From NCBI GenBank assembly GCA_030581615.1, contig JAKTTT010000101.1, positions 1 through 44,402 of the forward strand: DNA of 44,402 bases. The letters run 5' to 3'. The position numbers and the translations under genes were made by a program. Source of the stretch: Alloascoidea africana (lineage: Eukaryota; Ascomycota; Alloascoideomycetes; Alloascoideales; Alloascoideaceae). Below the pieces are notes generated by a model. That model searched no databases and was not told the DNA's origin. It was given only the letters and a program-made list of their open reading frames with translations. Of the stretch, positions 9,441 to 19,775 are shown piece after piece (the first letter of the stretch is position 1; each line of letters starts with the position of its first letter).

Positions 9441-12400
9441 ATGCCAGATATCCCCGCAAACCAACTGTTTGCATGTTTTGGCAATTCTTTAAAGCCCGCG
9501 AAGCAGAAGAAATCCGTTGGTTCGAGAAAGTCTATTATTCCATCTTCCCAAAATGAGGAACAGAATGCGAATGGTGATAGACGTGCAAGTACAAGTTCCT
9601 TGCCGTCTTTGAAAAACTCGTCGCCTCCTCTTTATCATCATAATTCGAGAAACGACTCATCCAGTGGTATCTTCATCACCCGTAATCGTAAATCCGTGCC
9701 TGGTTTATCTTCCAAACCCACCAACAGAATAAACGTTTCTAGACAATCTGGAACATACCAGTTGGAAAAGGAGAAGGAAAAACGCGATGATTTTCGTGTT
9801 GCGGCCAGTTCCGATTCCATCTCCAACAAAAGCTTCAAAAATGCACCAAGTGGCAACGACCCAAGACTCGCTCTGGATCCTAGACGTCAACAACAGAAAC
9901 AGAAACAGACTTCGTCGTCACTGTCTGGTCCCAAACATCCGTCTAACGCTCAAGCTCAAGCTCAAGTTCAAGCTCAGTCTCAATCACGACCCCAGGCTCC
10001 ATCGCGAGATGCTAGCGTTAGTAGTACATCCTCTACAGATTCCCTATTCAATCCCAGCCCCTCACTTCCAGTTCCAGATTCAAGTTTAGGTGGAAACTCA
10101 GAAAATCAAAACGGGCCAGATATACCATTTCAGCAGAAACATTTCTCAGACCCTGTTGATAAACCAAGCAAATTTCAAGGGGTTCCTAAAGTTACCACGA
10201 AGCAAAGAGAAAGCTCACCAATTATTAGCAAAACCAGATTAATTGACCCAAGACGACCTGAACTGCGAACCGGCCTGTACAAAAGGTCCAGACAGTTGGA
10301 TTCAGATCCCACCACGGATCCAAAATTTTCATCATCCGTCACAGACCTAAAGCAGAAATCTCCAACAAAGCGACAGAAACTTGATAATGAAACTACAAAG
10401 GCAAAGACAACGAGTCGTGGTTTAGATGTTTCCTCTGCACCAGTGACAAAACCCCGAGATGAACCACAATCCACACCACCAATTGAGAAGAGTTCTAATG
10501 AAACTGATGTTTTATCCCAGTTCAATTCCATGTTTGGGATATCCCGAAATCGAAGACCAAAATCTTTGTCTGGTCAAGATGGTATAGGTGATTCTATAAT
10601 TTCTTCACCTACTATGTCTTCATCGTCAATTGGTATGGAAACTGGGAATAGCATCTCCACCACCAAAACGAATAATGATAATATTAAGCTCTCCTCCTCT
10701 TCACCCAAACCAACAGCAACACCAATTTCGAACGTGGGTGATTCGGAAAAGCCGAAAGTTCATACTTTGATAGATGTGGTTATCCGAGGTGATACCTCTG
10801 GTCCTGTAGATGGGGATGAATCAAGACCTATACCTATCGATGATCAACCCCAAACTCCTCCATCCACGGTGAATACCAATAGAGATTTACATACTGAAAA
10901 GCCGGAGTCTGTTCCTGTTTCTGCCCCTGCCAAGTCTTCCCCGTTACCTGAACCAACACCAGTGCCTGTGTCAGAGGTATCATCAACGGTACCAGTATCA
11001 TTGCCTGTGTCAGCACCACCGGTAACCGTTCAAAATCCTGTGATGACGATCCCAACACCAACAGTGGCACCAACAGTTCCAGTCCAGGCACCCCAAGCAT
11101 CTCCCTCTGTTACATATGATTTGATACAACAACATCAGCGACAACAACTCCAAGAACAACAACAGAAATTTCTACAACTACAAAAACAGCAAGAGCTACA
11201 ACGAATACAACAACAGCAAGAGCTACAACGAATACAACAACAACAACAACAACAACAACAACCAGAGATTCCAAATGTTCCTGTTCAAGCACCAGTAATA
11301 CAATCTGAAAATCAGAATAGAGACCGAAATATTAATGCCTCTGTATGGGCATCAGTGAATCGACCAAACCAATCAACTGTACCGGGGGAAACACCTCTTC
11401 AGACGAGATCCTCTCCCATTGTCGGCTCTCGTACCACTGAACCCCAGAACATGAATCAGAATACACAACCTGTCAACAATGCTCAAGTCATGTATCAACA
11501 TCAAAGATCACAATCACAATCGCATTCAAATTCACATTCACAATCTCAGGTGGGATCGCCTTTAATAACCCAAACGCGTTCGGAATCTGTACCTGCAACT
11601 TTACAAACTGCCAGTCCTGGAACTGTACCGATGGCAACAACAGGCGCCAACAGTCAGATGTACATTTCTTCTCACACATCTTCACCTTCATCTTCGCCAA
11701 ACCCTAATAGTTTATTTGGGTTTGCGTCACGTCCTACACAGGTCCCGAGACAAGTTCAGCCGCAGTCACAGTATCAGTCTCAACCACCTCAGTCTCGGCC
11801 GCAGCCTCAGCCGCAGCCTCAGCCGCGGATGGTGGATAGGCCTTTTAATCCAAGAGACAGAGCATTGAATAATGGGATGAACGATAATGCAAATAGCAAC
11901 TTTGTAGATTACATTTCACCGAGCATTATGCCAGTGATTGAGCCTGGTTTTTGCACAACTGAAGAATACAGAATGATTTCCGTGCCTTCACAAGAGGCAA
12001 TAATCGGAGCATTTCAAAAACGATCAAGTGGAGGTGGGGAACCCCCAAGACGAACATTGTTTAAACTTCCTCCTAATGCCAGTCTTGAATACATGCCTGT
12101 GATTGTTTTCCATAAGACAATTGATGCATTTGGAGAGAATTATACTCCGGTTTCAAATGCGCAAAATGCACGCACCATATCTGTTTCCTCTCGATTGCCA
12201 GCTTTCCAAATCGAAAAAACCGTGAGGGCGAAAAGAGCAACCCCGACAACAACCCCGACAACAACAACAGTGGTGAATGGGAGTGATGGTAATGCAAGTG
12301 TGGGATTGGGTCAAGGACGAGCATTAGCGCATACCCAGCAGCAGCAGCAGCAACAGACACAACCAACCTCAGCCGCATCATCTTCGGCATCTTCAGCAGC

Positions 12401-13202
12401 GGTGAATGGGGCCAGTTTACAGGATCGGTTGGCAAAATTATCGGAGATGGATAGAGATGACAAGTGCATGGTTGCATCTATCCAAGAACAGATCAGACAA
12501 CTGCAGAGAAAAGTGGTGGGATTACGACAAAACGGGGCAAATACTGGTACTGCTGGCACAGGCATTAGTGCGAATGGTTTGCAATTACAACCGCAGAGAA
12601 CCCTAACCTCTAGCCCCGATGCCGAAGGGCTTTTGGCCGGAGCCGATAAGAGCTTCGTGATAAAAGAGTACCTGAAGATTATATCTGTTTTGGAAGGTGA
12701 CATGAGGAAACTGGAACAAAGACGAGTCGAGCGACTCGCGGCCATGAAGGGTTTGACACAGGTTGCACCAGCACCAGCATCTGCGCCAGCGCCAGCGCCA
12801 GCACCAGCACCAGCAGCACATTCACCTCCCATACTGTCATCGGTTCCACCGGTGCCACCGGTGCCAGCAGACCCCAGGCCGCCACCATCCAGCCGTAGGC
12901 AAGAAGAGGCCGAGTTCGACAACTTTCTCAGCTTTTGCGTGGGCGAGTGCGGGCCAAAAGGGCGCTACAAATCGCCGCTGGCCCTGCGGCTGCTCCGGGT
13001 AATCATCGCGTGCCGAAATGGCAGCGTCGGGGTTCCGCGCGAGCAGCTCAACACGCTGCTGGCGGAGCTGGTCAGGGCCACGGGATCCAGAACCGTTGTC
13101 GAGCGGTTCAAGCTGGTTCTCGTGGGCGTGGCCCAGCGGCGGTTTGGAGCAGAGCTGCTGGTGCGAGTCCAAAACCTGTTGCGCGATATCGCGCTGGCCT
13201 AG
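9441..13202 (+). CDS. Large Gln/Ser/Pro-rich protein of unknown function
   Basis: The product is 1253 aa from the ATG at 9441. The frame is open to 9387, but that codon is TTG. I do not recognise the family. Residues 1 to about 820 are low complexity: Ser/Pro/Gln-rich with polyglutamine encoded mainly by CAA (about 11125-11262), QAQAQ and SQSHS runs, and two DPRR motifs. A more ordered segment follows near 11910-12220, with the words FVDYISPSIMPVIEPGF and YMPVIVFHKTIDAFGENY. There is then a likely coiled coil (12440-12770), an alternating Ala-Pro stretch (12765-12825), and a helical C-terminal module of about 95 residues (12910-13202) that looks globular and switches to strongly GC-rich codons. 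The composition fits a nuclear scaffold or transcription/RNA factor, but that is inference. No intron is evident. Confidence 0.75.
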   Translation: MPDIPANQLFACFGNSLKPAKQKKSVGSRKSIIPSSQNEEQNANGDRRASTSSLPSLKNSSPPLYHHNSRNDSSSGIFITRNRKSVPGLSSKPTNRINVSRQSGTYQLEKEKEKRDDFRVAASSDSISNKSFKNAPSGNDPRLALDPRRQQQKQKQTSSSLSGPKHPSNAQAQAQVQAQSQSRPQAPSRDASVSSTSSTDSLFNPSPSLPVPDSSLGGNSENQNGPDIPFQQKHFSDPVDKPSKFQGVPKVTTKQRESSPIISKTRLIDPRRPELRTGLYKRSRQLDSDPTTDPKFSSSVTDLKQKSPTKRQKLDNETTKAKTTSRGLDVSSAPVTKPRDEPQSTPPIEKSSNETDVLSQFNSMFGISRNRRPKSLSGQDGIGDSIISSPTMSSSSIGMETGNSISTTKTNNDNIKLSSSSPKPTATPISNVGDSEKPKVHTLIDVVIRGDTSGPVDGDESRPIPIDDQPQTPPSTVNTNRDLHTEKPESVPVSAPAKSSPLPEPTPVPVSEVSSTVPVSLPVSAPPVTVQNPVMTIPTPTVAPTVPVQAPQASPSVTYDLIQQHQRQQLQEQQQKFLQLQKQQELQRIQQQQELQRIQQQQQQQQQPEIPNVPVQAPVIQSENQNRDRNINASVWASVNRPNQSTVPGETPLQTRSSPIVGSRTTEPQNMNQNTQPVNNAQVMYQHQRSQSQSHSNSHSQSQVGSPLITQTRSESVPATLQTASPGTVPMATTGANSQMYISSHTSSPSSSPNPNSLFGFASRPTQVPRQVQPQSQYQSQPPQSRPQPQPQPQPRMVDRPFNPRDRALNNGMNDNANSNFVDYISPSIMPVIEPGFCTTEEYRMISVPSQEAIIGAFQKRSSGGGEPPRRTLFKLPPNASLEYMPVIVFHKTIDAFGENYTPVSNAQNARTISVSSRLPAFQIEKTVRAKRATPTTTPTTTTVVNGSDGNASVGLGQGRALAHTQQQQQQQTQPTSAASSSASSAAVNGASLQDRLAKLSEMDRDDKCMVASIQEQIRQLQRKVVGLRQNGANTGTAGTGISANGLQLQPQRTLTSSPDAEGLLAGADKSFVIKEYLKIISVLEGDMRKLEQRRVERLAAMKGLTQVAPAPASAPAPAPAPAPAAHSPPILSSVPPVPPVPADPRPPPSSRRQEEAEFDNFLSFCVGECGPKGRYKSPLALRLLRVIIACRNGSVGVPREQLNTLLAELVRATGSRTVVERFKLVLVGVAQRRFGAELLVRVQNLLRDIALA
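11120..11265. repeat. CAA-dominated polyglutamine repeat
   Basis: A near-perfect trinucleotide tract coding mostly Gln within the large low-complexity protein. It includes a duplicated 21-base unit coding QELQRIQ and then a run of nine CAA codons. Such tracts are prone to length change. Confidence 0.85.
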
Positions 13203-13233
13203 CTGCCAAAAGCGTTTTTGCGATTGCGTTTGA

Positions 13234-13268
13234 AATTTGCGTTTTGCGTTTTGCGTTTTGCGTTTTGC
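13234..13268. repeat. Heptanucleotide tandem repeat GTTTTGC, four perfect copies
   Basis: Four perfect units at 13241-13268, with a partial unit before them. They lie just after the stop codon of the Gln-rich gene and about 100 bp before the VSB1 start. A pyrimidine-rich tract (13290-13355) follows, as expected for a yeast promoter or leader. Confidence 0.9.
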
Positions 13269-13371
13269 AGGCGGTGCAGTTGTGTCCGGCATGCTTTTTT
13301 TTTCTCTACTCTCTTCTCTTTTTGTCTTGTCTTGTCTTTCTCTCTTTCCTCCACGATCGCACCATCGCAAA

Positions 13372-16300
13372 ATGTCTTACCCGTATCTGGACCACTCGCC
13401 GGACTACGACGATTCCGGCATGGCCCACAGTTCCCCCGTCTCCAACCACCATCATCCGCGACCTGGATCTGGATCTGGGTTGGACCCGGGCACTGGTGGT
13501 GCTACTACCACCCACAAGCCGTCCCTGGGCGATGCCCTGTTTGTTGGATCTTTCAACTACCCGTCTAGAGCAGGCCGGTCATATTACTATGGCTCATTAA
13601 GAAGTAGTAAGTTTATAATTGGATAGTGTTGTTTTGTATTTTCGTCCACATCGCTGTGTCTCTTCTCTTATCTTGCGGCCCGCGCTAACAAAGAAATCAG
13701 ATTCGCCAATGGATAGGTCGCTGACCGTCCACTCTGGAAACGCAGTCAGAGAGCAAACGGCAGAGCTCGCCAACCTGGCTCTGGACGAAAACCTGGACAT
13801 TGAGAACGGGAATGAAAACGACCAGGGTGAGTCTGCCATTGTCGACGACCACGAGCATCTGGACGACGACCATCCTGGCTCTGGCTTTGGCTCAGGCTCA
13901 GGCTCGGGCTCAGGGTCTCCTGGACTGAACCTGCCCTTATCTACAGCCATCCCCATCCAGTCGCACCTGCAAGATCCCAAAGACACCATCCCGCAAAAGT
14001 CCTACGTCTCCCACCTCTCCACGCAGCTCAGAGTCTCGCCGCCGTCCCTCGACTCGGACTCGGAAACAGACTCGCTGCTGGGATCTTCTGGCACTGCTAC
14101 TGCCACTGCCATGGCCATGGCCACGGCGTCAGGTGCTGGTGCTGGTGCTGGTGCTGCTCCGTCGCACGACCGCCGGCTGCGCTACCAATCCATCTCAGAC
14201 GAAGAAGACCCACTGGCTCCAAATGCATTCGTCTCTTCTCATCCCCTAGACTCGGAAAGCCTTCTTCCGAAAGGATCCCCTCGCTATCACTTTGTCTTCT
14301 CATCAGACTGGTTTTTGAAAAACGTGGTCTACGATCCCGTCCGGTTCCTGCCCTCCGTGGTCCTGGGCGTGCTGCTCAACATCCTCGATGGCCTCTCCTA
14401 CGGAATGATCATGTTCCCTATTGGCGAACCACTGTTCAGCCATCTGGGCCCCACGGGCTTGTCAATGTTCTACGTCAGTTGCATTGTGAGCCAGCTCGTT
14501 TACTCGCTTGGAGGCTCGGCTTTTGGCGCTGGAGTCGGCTCCGAAATGATCGAAGTGACGCCGTTTTTCCACAGCATGGCCCTCAGCATAATGACAAGAG
14601 TCATGGCCAGTGGAGGTGATCCCTCAGACAGCAACACCAGCCATGTCGTGATAGCCACGACCATCACCGCCTTTGCGCTCAGCTCAATTGTCACCGGCGT
14701 TGTGTTTTTCGGCCTGGGCACGGCAAGACTGGGCGAACTGATTGGGTTCTTCCCCCGTCATATCCTCGTTGGATGCATCGGTGGAGTGGGATGGTTCCTG
14801 CTGGTTACAGGTATCGAGGTCAGTGCCAGACTCAAGGGATCTCTCGAGTACAACTTTGACACATTCCAGGCGCTTTTCCTCTCGGGGTTCCCACATTTCT
14901 TACGATGGAGTTTACCACTGGCGCTCGCGATTCTGCTCGTGGTGATCCAAAAGTTTTATAGAAATGCATTGCTGGTGCCTCTCTACTTCATCGGCATCTT
15001 CATCATCTTCCATGCCATTGTGGCCGCCGTGCCCAGTTGGAGTCTCGAGTCTATGCGTTACGCAGGCTGGCTGTTTGACGTGCCCAGTACAAACGAACCG
15101 TGGTATGGATTCTACAAATTGTACGATTTTAAAGCCGTGGACTGGGATGCGTTGCTGAGTACGGTGCCCACAATGCTTGCGCTCACTTTTTTTGGCATAT
15201 TGCACGTCCCAATAAACGTTCCTGCTCTCGCGGTTTCCCTCGAAATGGACCAGGTCGATGTGGACAGAGAACTGATTGCGCACGGAATCTCAAACGCTCT
15301 TTCGGGGTGCATCGGAAGCATCCAAAACTACCTTGTTTACACAAACAGCTTACTTTTCATAAGATCCGGCGCTTCCAGCCGCGTCGCCGGTATAATGCTC
15401 GCACTGGCCACGGCCATTGTCATGTTCATCGGGCCTGTGATAATTGGCCTCATCCCAGTAATGGTTGTTGGTGCACTCATTTTCCTACTTGGAATTGAGC
15501 TTGTGGTGGAGGCTTTGGTGGACACATGGGGGAAACTGTTTGTGTTTGAGTACATTACAATTCTCGTCATTGTTGTCACTATGGGATGTTGGGATTTCGT
15601 CTATGGAATCCTTGTTGGCATCTTACTTGCCTGTGTTTCATTTGTCATTAACGAGTCTTCCAAATCTCTAATTGCTGGCACCTATACAGGTACAGTGGCA
15701 AGAAGTACTGTAAGAAGACATCCTTTACAGCAACAATTTTTAAAAGAGGTTGGAGATCAAATCTACGTTCTCAAATTGACAGGAACCGTTTTCTTTGGAA
15801 CAATTGTAAACACAGAAAAAACAATTGTTGAATTGTTTGAAGGTTCTTATTTCCACCATAAACCCATACGATATTTGGTCTTGGATATGGCGGGAGTAAC
15901 CGATATTGATTTTAGTGCAGCGGAAGCTTTCACAAGGATTAAACGACTGGTTGAATCGAAAAGAACATTCCTCATAATTTCAAGTGTTCAAGAACATAGT
16001 CCTGTTCTTTCCGGTTTAAAAGCAGTTGGACTTTTGGATTCTCCAAATTCAACCACCACTGCAGTTGAACTATTTACGGATCTAAATTCCGCATTGGAAT
16101 GGTGTGAAAATGAATTTTTGTCATCCTATTACAAACATCGAGAATATCTACATTCGAAAAAACATAGTTTACTTTTGCAACAACGGAAACAACACGAGAC
16201 AAAAGCTCTTGTTGTCCCCACTTTGAACGGTGTTGATTCTTCAAAAGATTCACAACAACGACAACGTACTTTTTCATCTGTCTTCCAACTTTCAAATTCT

Positions 16301-16936
16301 CCAAGAAACAACTTTATGCAAAAGGCTTTGAAAACGGCATTGCAACAGGATGTACAATTGACAACCAAATATAACCAATATAAACAACCATTACCTCTAA
16401 TAATGACTGCCTTTCAAGGTTTAAGTTCGCGTAATGAAGGATTTTGGGCAAAATTGGCACCTTTTTTGCAGAAAAAATGTTATCAAAAGGGTGAACATGT
16501 TTATCGATACTCTTCTGGTTCAGAGACGAATTTGAACGAGGGTGAACCTTGGTTTTTCTTGGTAGAGTCTGGATTGTTAAGAGCCGAGGTTGATCTGGAA
16601 GAAGGAAAATTTAATGAAAGTGTACTCCCTGGAACAGCATTTGGTGAATCCTTTTTTTACATTTCTTCAACAACCAGCAATAGTAATAGTTCACTTACAC
16701 CGTATCAACCAAGGGATTCACCATCGGATCCACTTTGGACTTCTGTTTCATTGGTGGGTGAAGCGGATCAATCGGTGATATGGTATCTTGATTCGAAACA
16801 TCTTGTTGAATTGACAAATTTGAAAAATGGTTCGGGCATCGAATTGTATAATGAACTTCTCGTGGTCGCTTTGAAATTGATGGCTGATCGATTCAGAACT
16901 GTAACTGGTTACGTTTTGATATCTTCAAGAAGCTGA
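13372..16936 (+). CDS. VSB1: Vacuolar basic amino-acid transporter Vsb1 (SulP fold with STAS and C-terminal cNMP-like domain)
   Basis: Two exons: 13372-13606 and 13701-16936, with an intron at 13607-13700 (GTAAGT donor, GCTAAC branch point, CAG acceptor). They join in phase to give 1156 aa. S. cerevisiae Vsb1 (YGR125W) loads arginine, lysine and histidine into the vacuole. Similarity to it is strong: LGVLLNILDGLSYGM near residue 295, then GSEMIEVTPF, FFPRHILVGCIGGVG and TFFGILHVPINVPAL. The SulP membrane domain spans about residues 290-740. A STAS-like domain follows (about 755-905, VLDMAGVTDIDFSAAEAF). A C-terminal cyclic-nucleotide-binding-like domain (about 990-1156) begins FWAKLAPFLQ. The N-terminal 280 residues are low complexity, with Gly-Ser and Ala-Gly repeats. 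CTG codons fall at conserved leucines. Codons change from GC-rich to AT-rich near 15600. Residues 511-837 are duplicated at 5081-6060. Confidence 0.93.
14999..15978 (+). repeat. Source copy of the 980-bp direct repeat (partner 5081-6060)
   Basis: Same orientation and no indels, with ten mismatches to 5081-6060. All lie in the right-hand 534 bp; the left 446 bp are identical. The borders are sharp: TTCATCATCTTCC at the left and CTCATAAT at the right. It lies inside VSB1, so this is the ancestral copy. Confidence 0.95.
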
Positions 16937-17403
16937 AAGAATAATACATATCAAGTTTGTTTGTTGTTTTTTTTCTTTACTCACTTTTTGCATGTCTTTA
17001 TTTTTTATTAATTTTTTGTTGGGGACCCAAAGTATATACTTAATCCATTTGCATCTTGCTGTTATACATAGTTTTCCCTTGTGAATAGTATACTCTCAAA
17101 ATTCTGAAATCTCAAGTCCTTTTCGTAGATTACAAAATCCAGTGGTACAATTCTACAAACCTGATGAAAAAGCATTCAACTGTTTTTTATACGTGCAACA
17201 ACATAATTATGATAAGAAATAAGAAATCAAATAACAGCCTCATTACATAGTTTTTGCCCATGTCCATATCCATATCCATATCCATATCCTTCACCAAATT
17301 CCCATTTCTCTCAAGCAATAAGAAAACAAATAAACAAACAAAACATGAATGAATGAATGAATGAAAAAAGAAAAAAAATAGCAATGTCTTCATTTTGTCA
17401 TCA
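16937..17403. other. Convergent intergenic region (VSB1 and WD-repeat gene 3' ends)
   Basis: 467 bp between two facing stop codons. It is AT-rich with long T runs suited to 3'-end formation. It contains a CCATAT hexamer array (four copies, 17264-17287) and a TGAA tetramer array (about 17346-17364). No gene is seen. Confidence 0.6.
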
Positions 17404-19470
17404 TTAGCGATACTCAACACTCCCAAAACAATGTCTGCTCCATGAATTAACTTTCCACTTTGAGACTCCATGATCTGTACCAACAAGCAAACATCCACCA
17501 TCGAATGAACTCCAAGCAAGACCGTTTATATCAAGATCAGAGTAGGTATACTTTTCCTTAGATATTCGCCTTGCAGTTCTCTCTGCAAGAGCTTCATCTG
17601 TCTCTAACGCAATGCTTCCTTCAGACCAACCACGATCTCTGGTGTTCTGGTTGTTGTCCTGCCCAACACTTTCATCTGATTGTTGAGATTGACTTGATGT
17701 TTGCGACTCTCCATCCGAGGCTCTTTCAGAGCGAGGAGAAAAATAAGGTCCTCGATAGTAGTATTGTGGATCGATATTCCTGTTCTGCATCATAATCTCA
17801 TCAAATTCACGCTCAAGTCTCCCATGATCGATTAAAGCGCCAGTAGAACCGGAAGATTGAGACCTAGACCTAGCAGAAAGAAGCTGTCTTCTCAACGTGA
17901 TATGGTATTGAACCAAAGGATTCAAAACCCCCCTCTGGTTAACATCCCCATCATTACCAAGAACACCTTCGACTTCATAACTTCTCGGGACATAAGGATC
18001 AGCTTCGTAAACAATTGTTCCATGCGGGCCTAGAGAAGCCTCTAGTGCGTGCTGACTAGACCTTGGAATAGGTGGAACATCTCTCCTCGCACGCGGATCT
18101 CCATCGTTGATTTGATTATCACCATGAAGTCTATAATGACGTTCAACTATCGCCAGTGCTCGATTTACTGCACGGGTATTGCTATCCCTTTCAATGGGTC
18201 GACGACGCTCTCGTCTCCAGCTTGGCGAGACCGGATGCCGCTGAACGAATGGGAATGGGGGGCTATATTCTCTTATGATCTCTTTATAGGGCGCGAAAAG
18301 GGGTACATAATCTTCTTTTTGCTTTGAGGTGGAGCCGAAATGTTCTTGATTGCGATACCAAGGAGTAACATTTGGAAGACCGTAAGTAGCAGGAAAAACG
18401 ATAACACGATGGTCCAAAAAGTTTCTCGTATCAACCACATGGACTCTGGATTGGTGTTCTGAAAATGCCAAAAAGTCTTCTGGACCCTTGATAAACTTGA
18501 CACATCTCAACGCACCTTCACCCTTGCCCTTTCTCGAAGACTCAAAGCTCGCCAAAGGGGTCTTCATATTCCGAATATCGTGCACGATCAGATTGCCATC
18601 CTGGAACGCAGTGGCGAAAAGGAGCCCGGACTGGTGGAAAGAGGTCGAAAAGCCTGAGCATGCGACTGTTGAGATGGTGTGGTCTGGCGACCGTTTGGAG
18701 CTAAAATCACCCGCATCGCCGTCTGCGTGGAGGAGATAGACCTTTTGCGAGTCGCCACAGCACACAAGAGTTTTGCGATCGGGAGACACCTCTGCGTAGT
18801 TCACAGAGCATTCGAGCTTGAGTTCGTTCTCCCTGACAAGCTCCGACGGTGCAACTTTGACAAAGTAGAGGCTGCGGTCATTGTTGCAAAGCACTGCGGA
18901 CGGGCCAGAGCCAGAGCCAGATGCCGGTGCGGTCCCTTGTTGGTAGAGGGTTATGGAGTTATTGATCAGAGCGCCAACTTTCATCGACGACACATGCTCC
19001 GTCTGCCTGTTATAAACGGCAAAAAGACCACGCTCAGATCCAGATCCGGCACCGGACTGTCGTGCCACACTGGAAGTAGCGCTGCCTGTTGAGGTTGCTG
19101 GGTCCACAAGCCCCGTACCTGCAATAAAGCCATTCAACTCCTTTAGCGATTTAGGAGCAAAGCCATAGTCACACACAAGTGAAGATCGCCCTGAATCAAG
19201 ATCCAAAGAGTGCACCACTGAGTCATTCGGATAGTACACCTGCGAACAATCTGTAGACGAAGGAATAATCAGATTCCGTAATTGCCAGTGCTTGATTGTG
19301 ACATTTGCGCTGTAGAAGGTTGAGGGAGTCAAGAAAAAAGGATTACTACAACCACGACCGTTTCAATTACAAATATTGCAATTGTGTTTTCTTTTTTTAG
19401 CTCGCATGACCATTTAATAACAACACAAGCTGCGCAATAAAAGGTCTACTTACTCTGAGTCTGCTGTCAT
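17404..19470 (-). CDS. WD-repeat protein with DUF2415 domain
   Basis: Two exons on the minus strand: exon 1 at 19470-19454 (17 nt, MTADS plus two bases) and exon 2 at 19309-17404. The intron is 19310-19453 (GTAAGT donor, CTACAG acceptor). The joined product is 640 aa and begins MTADSDANVTIKHWQLRNLI, which matches the usual DUF2415 start (HWQLR.LI). The long frame alone would begin with TTG, so the short exon is needed. The middle shows WD-type blades: SPDRKTLVCCGDSQKVYL, ATAFQDGNLIVHDIRN and the characteristic DFLAFSEHQSRVHVVDTRNF. The DUF2415 core is at the C-terminus (LDINGLAWSSFDGGCLLVGT, then GVSKWKV). A disordered insert of about 200 residues, rich in Arg and Ser, separates them. The molecular role of this fungal family is not established. 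It is divergent from STU2. Confidence 0.85.
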
Positions 19471-19775
19471 GTCTCCAGTCGCTGGACCGTTTGGGGAAGA
19501 TGAGCACTGGACAAAAAGGCACCACCCCACACAAAGCAAAATCAACCTCCCAACCTCCAGTTACCCGGCCGCGTGCTTCACGGTTTGCAATCAGCTGTCT
19601 TTGTCTTAGTAACTGTACCATATCCCTCAACAGTGTTTTGAACACCCATACACACACGCTTCTCATTCCAAAGCTCTCTGGCAAGGATAAACCACAACAG
19701 CAACTTTCATAATAACAACAAACAAAGTTCGCAGTGTGCCACAACCAGTTAGGGCCTATATTCTCCGTGCCTTGA
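19471..19775. promoter_or_regulatory. Divergent promoter WD-repeat gene / STU2 with a Reb1-type site
   Basis: 305 bp between outward start codons. TTACCCGG at 19561-19568 matches the Reb1 core that in other yeasts clears nucleosomes at divergent promoters. There is no clear TATA box. Confidence 0.6.
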
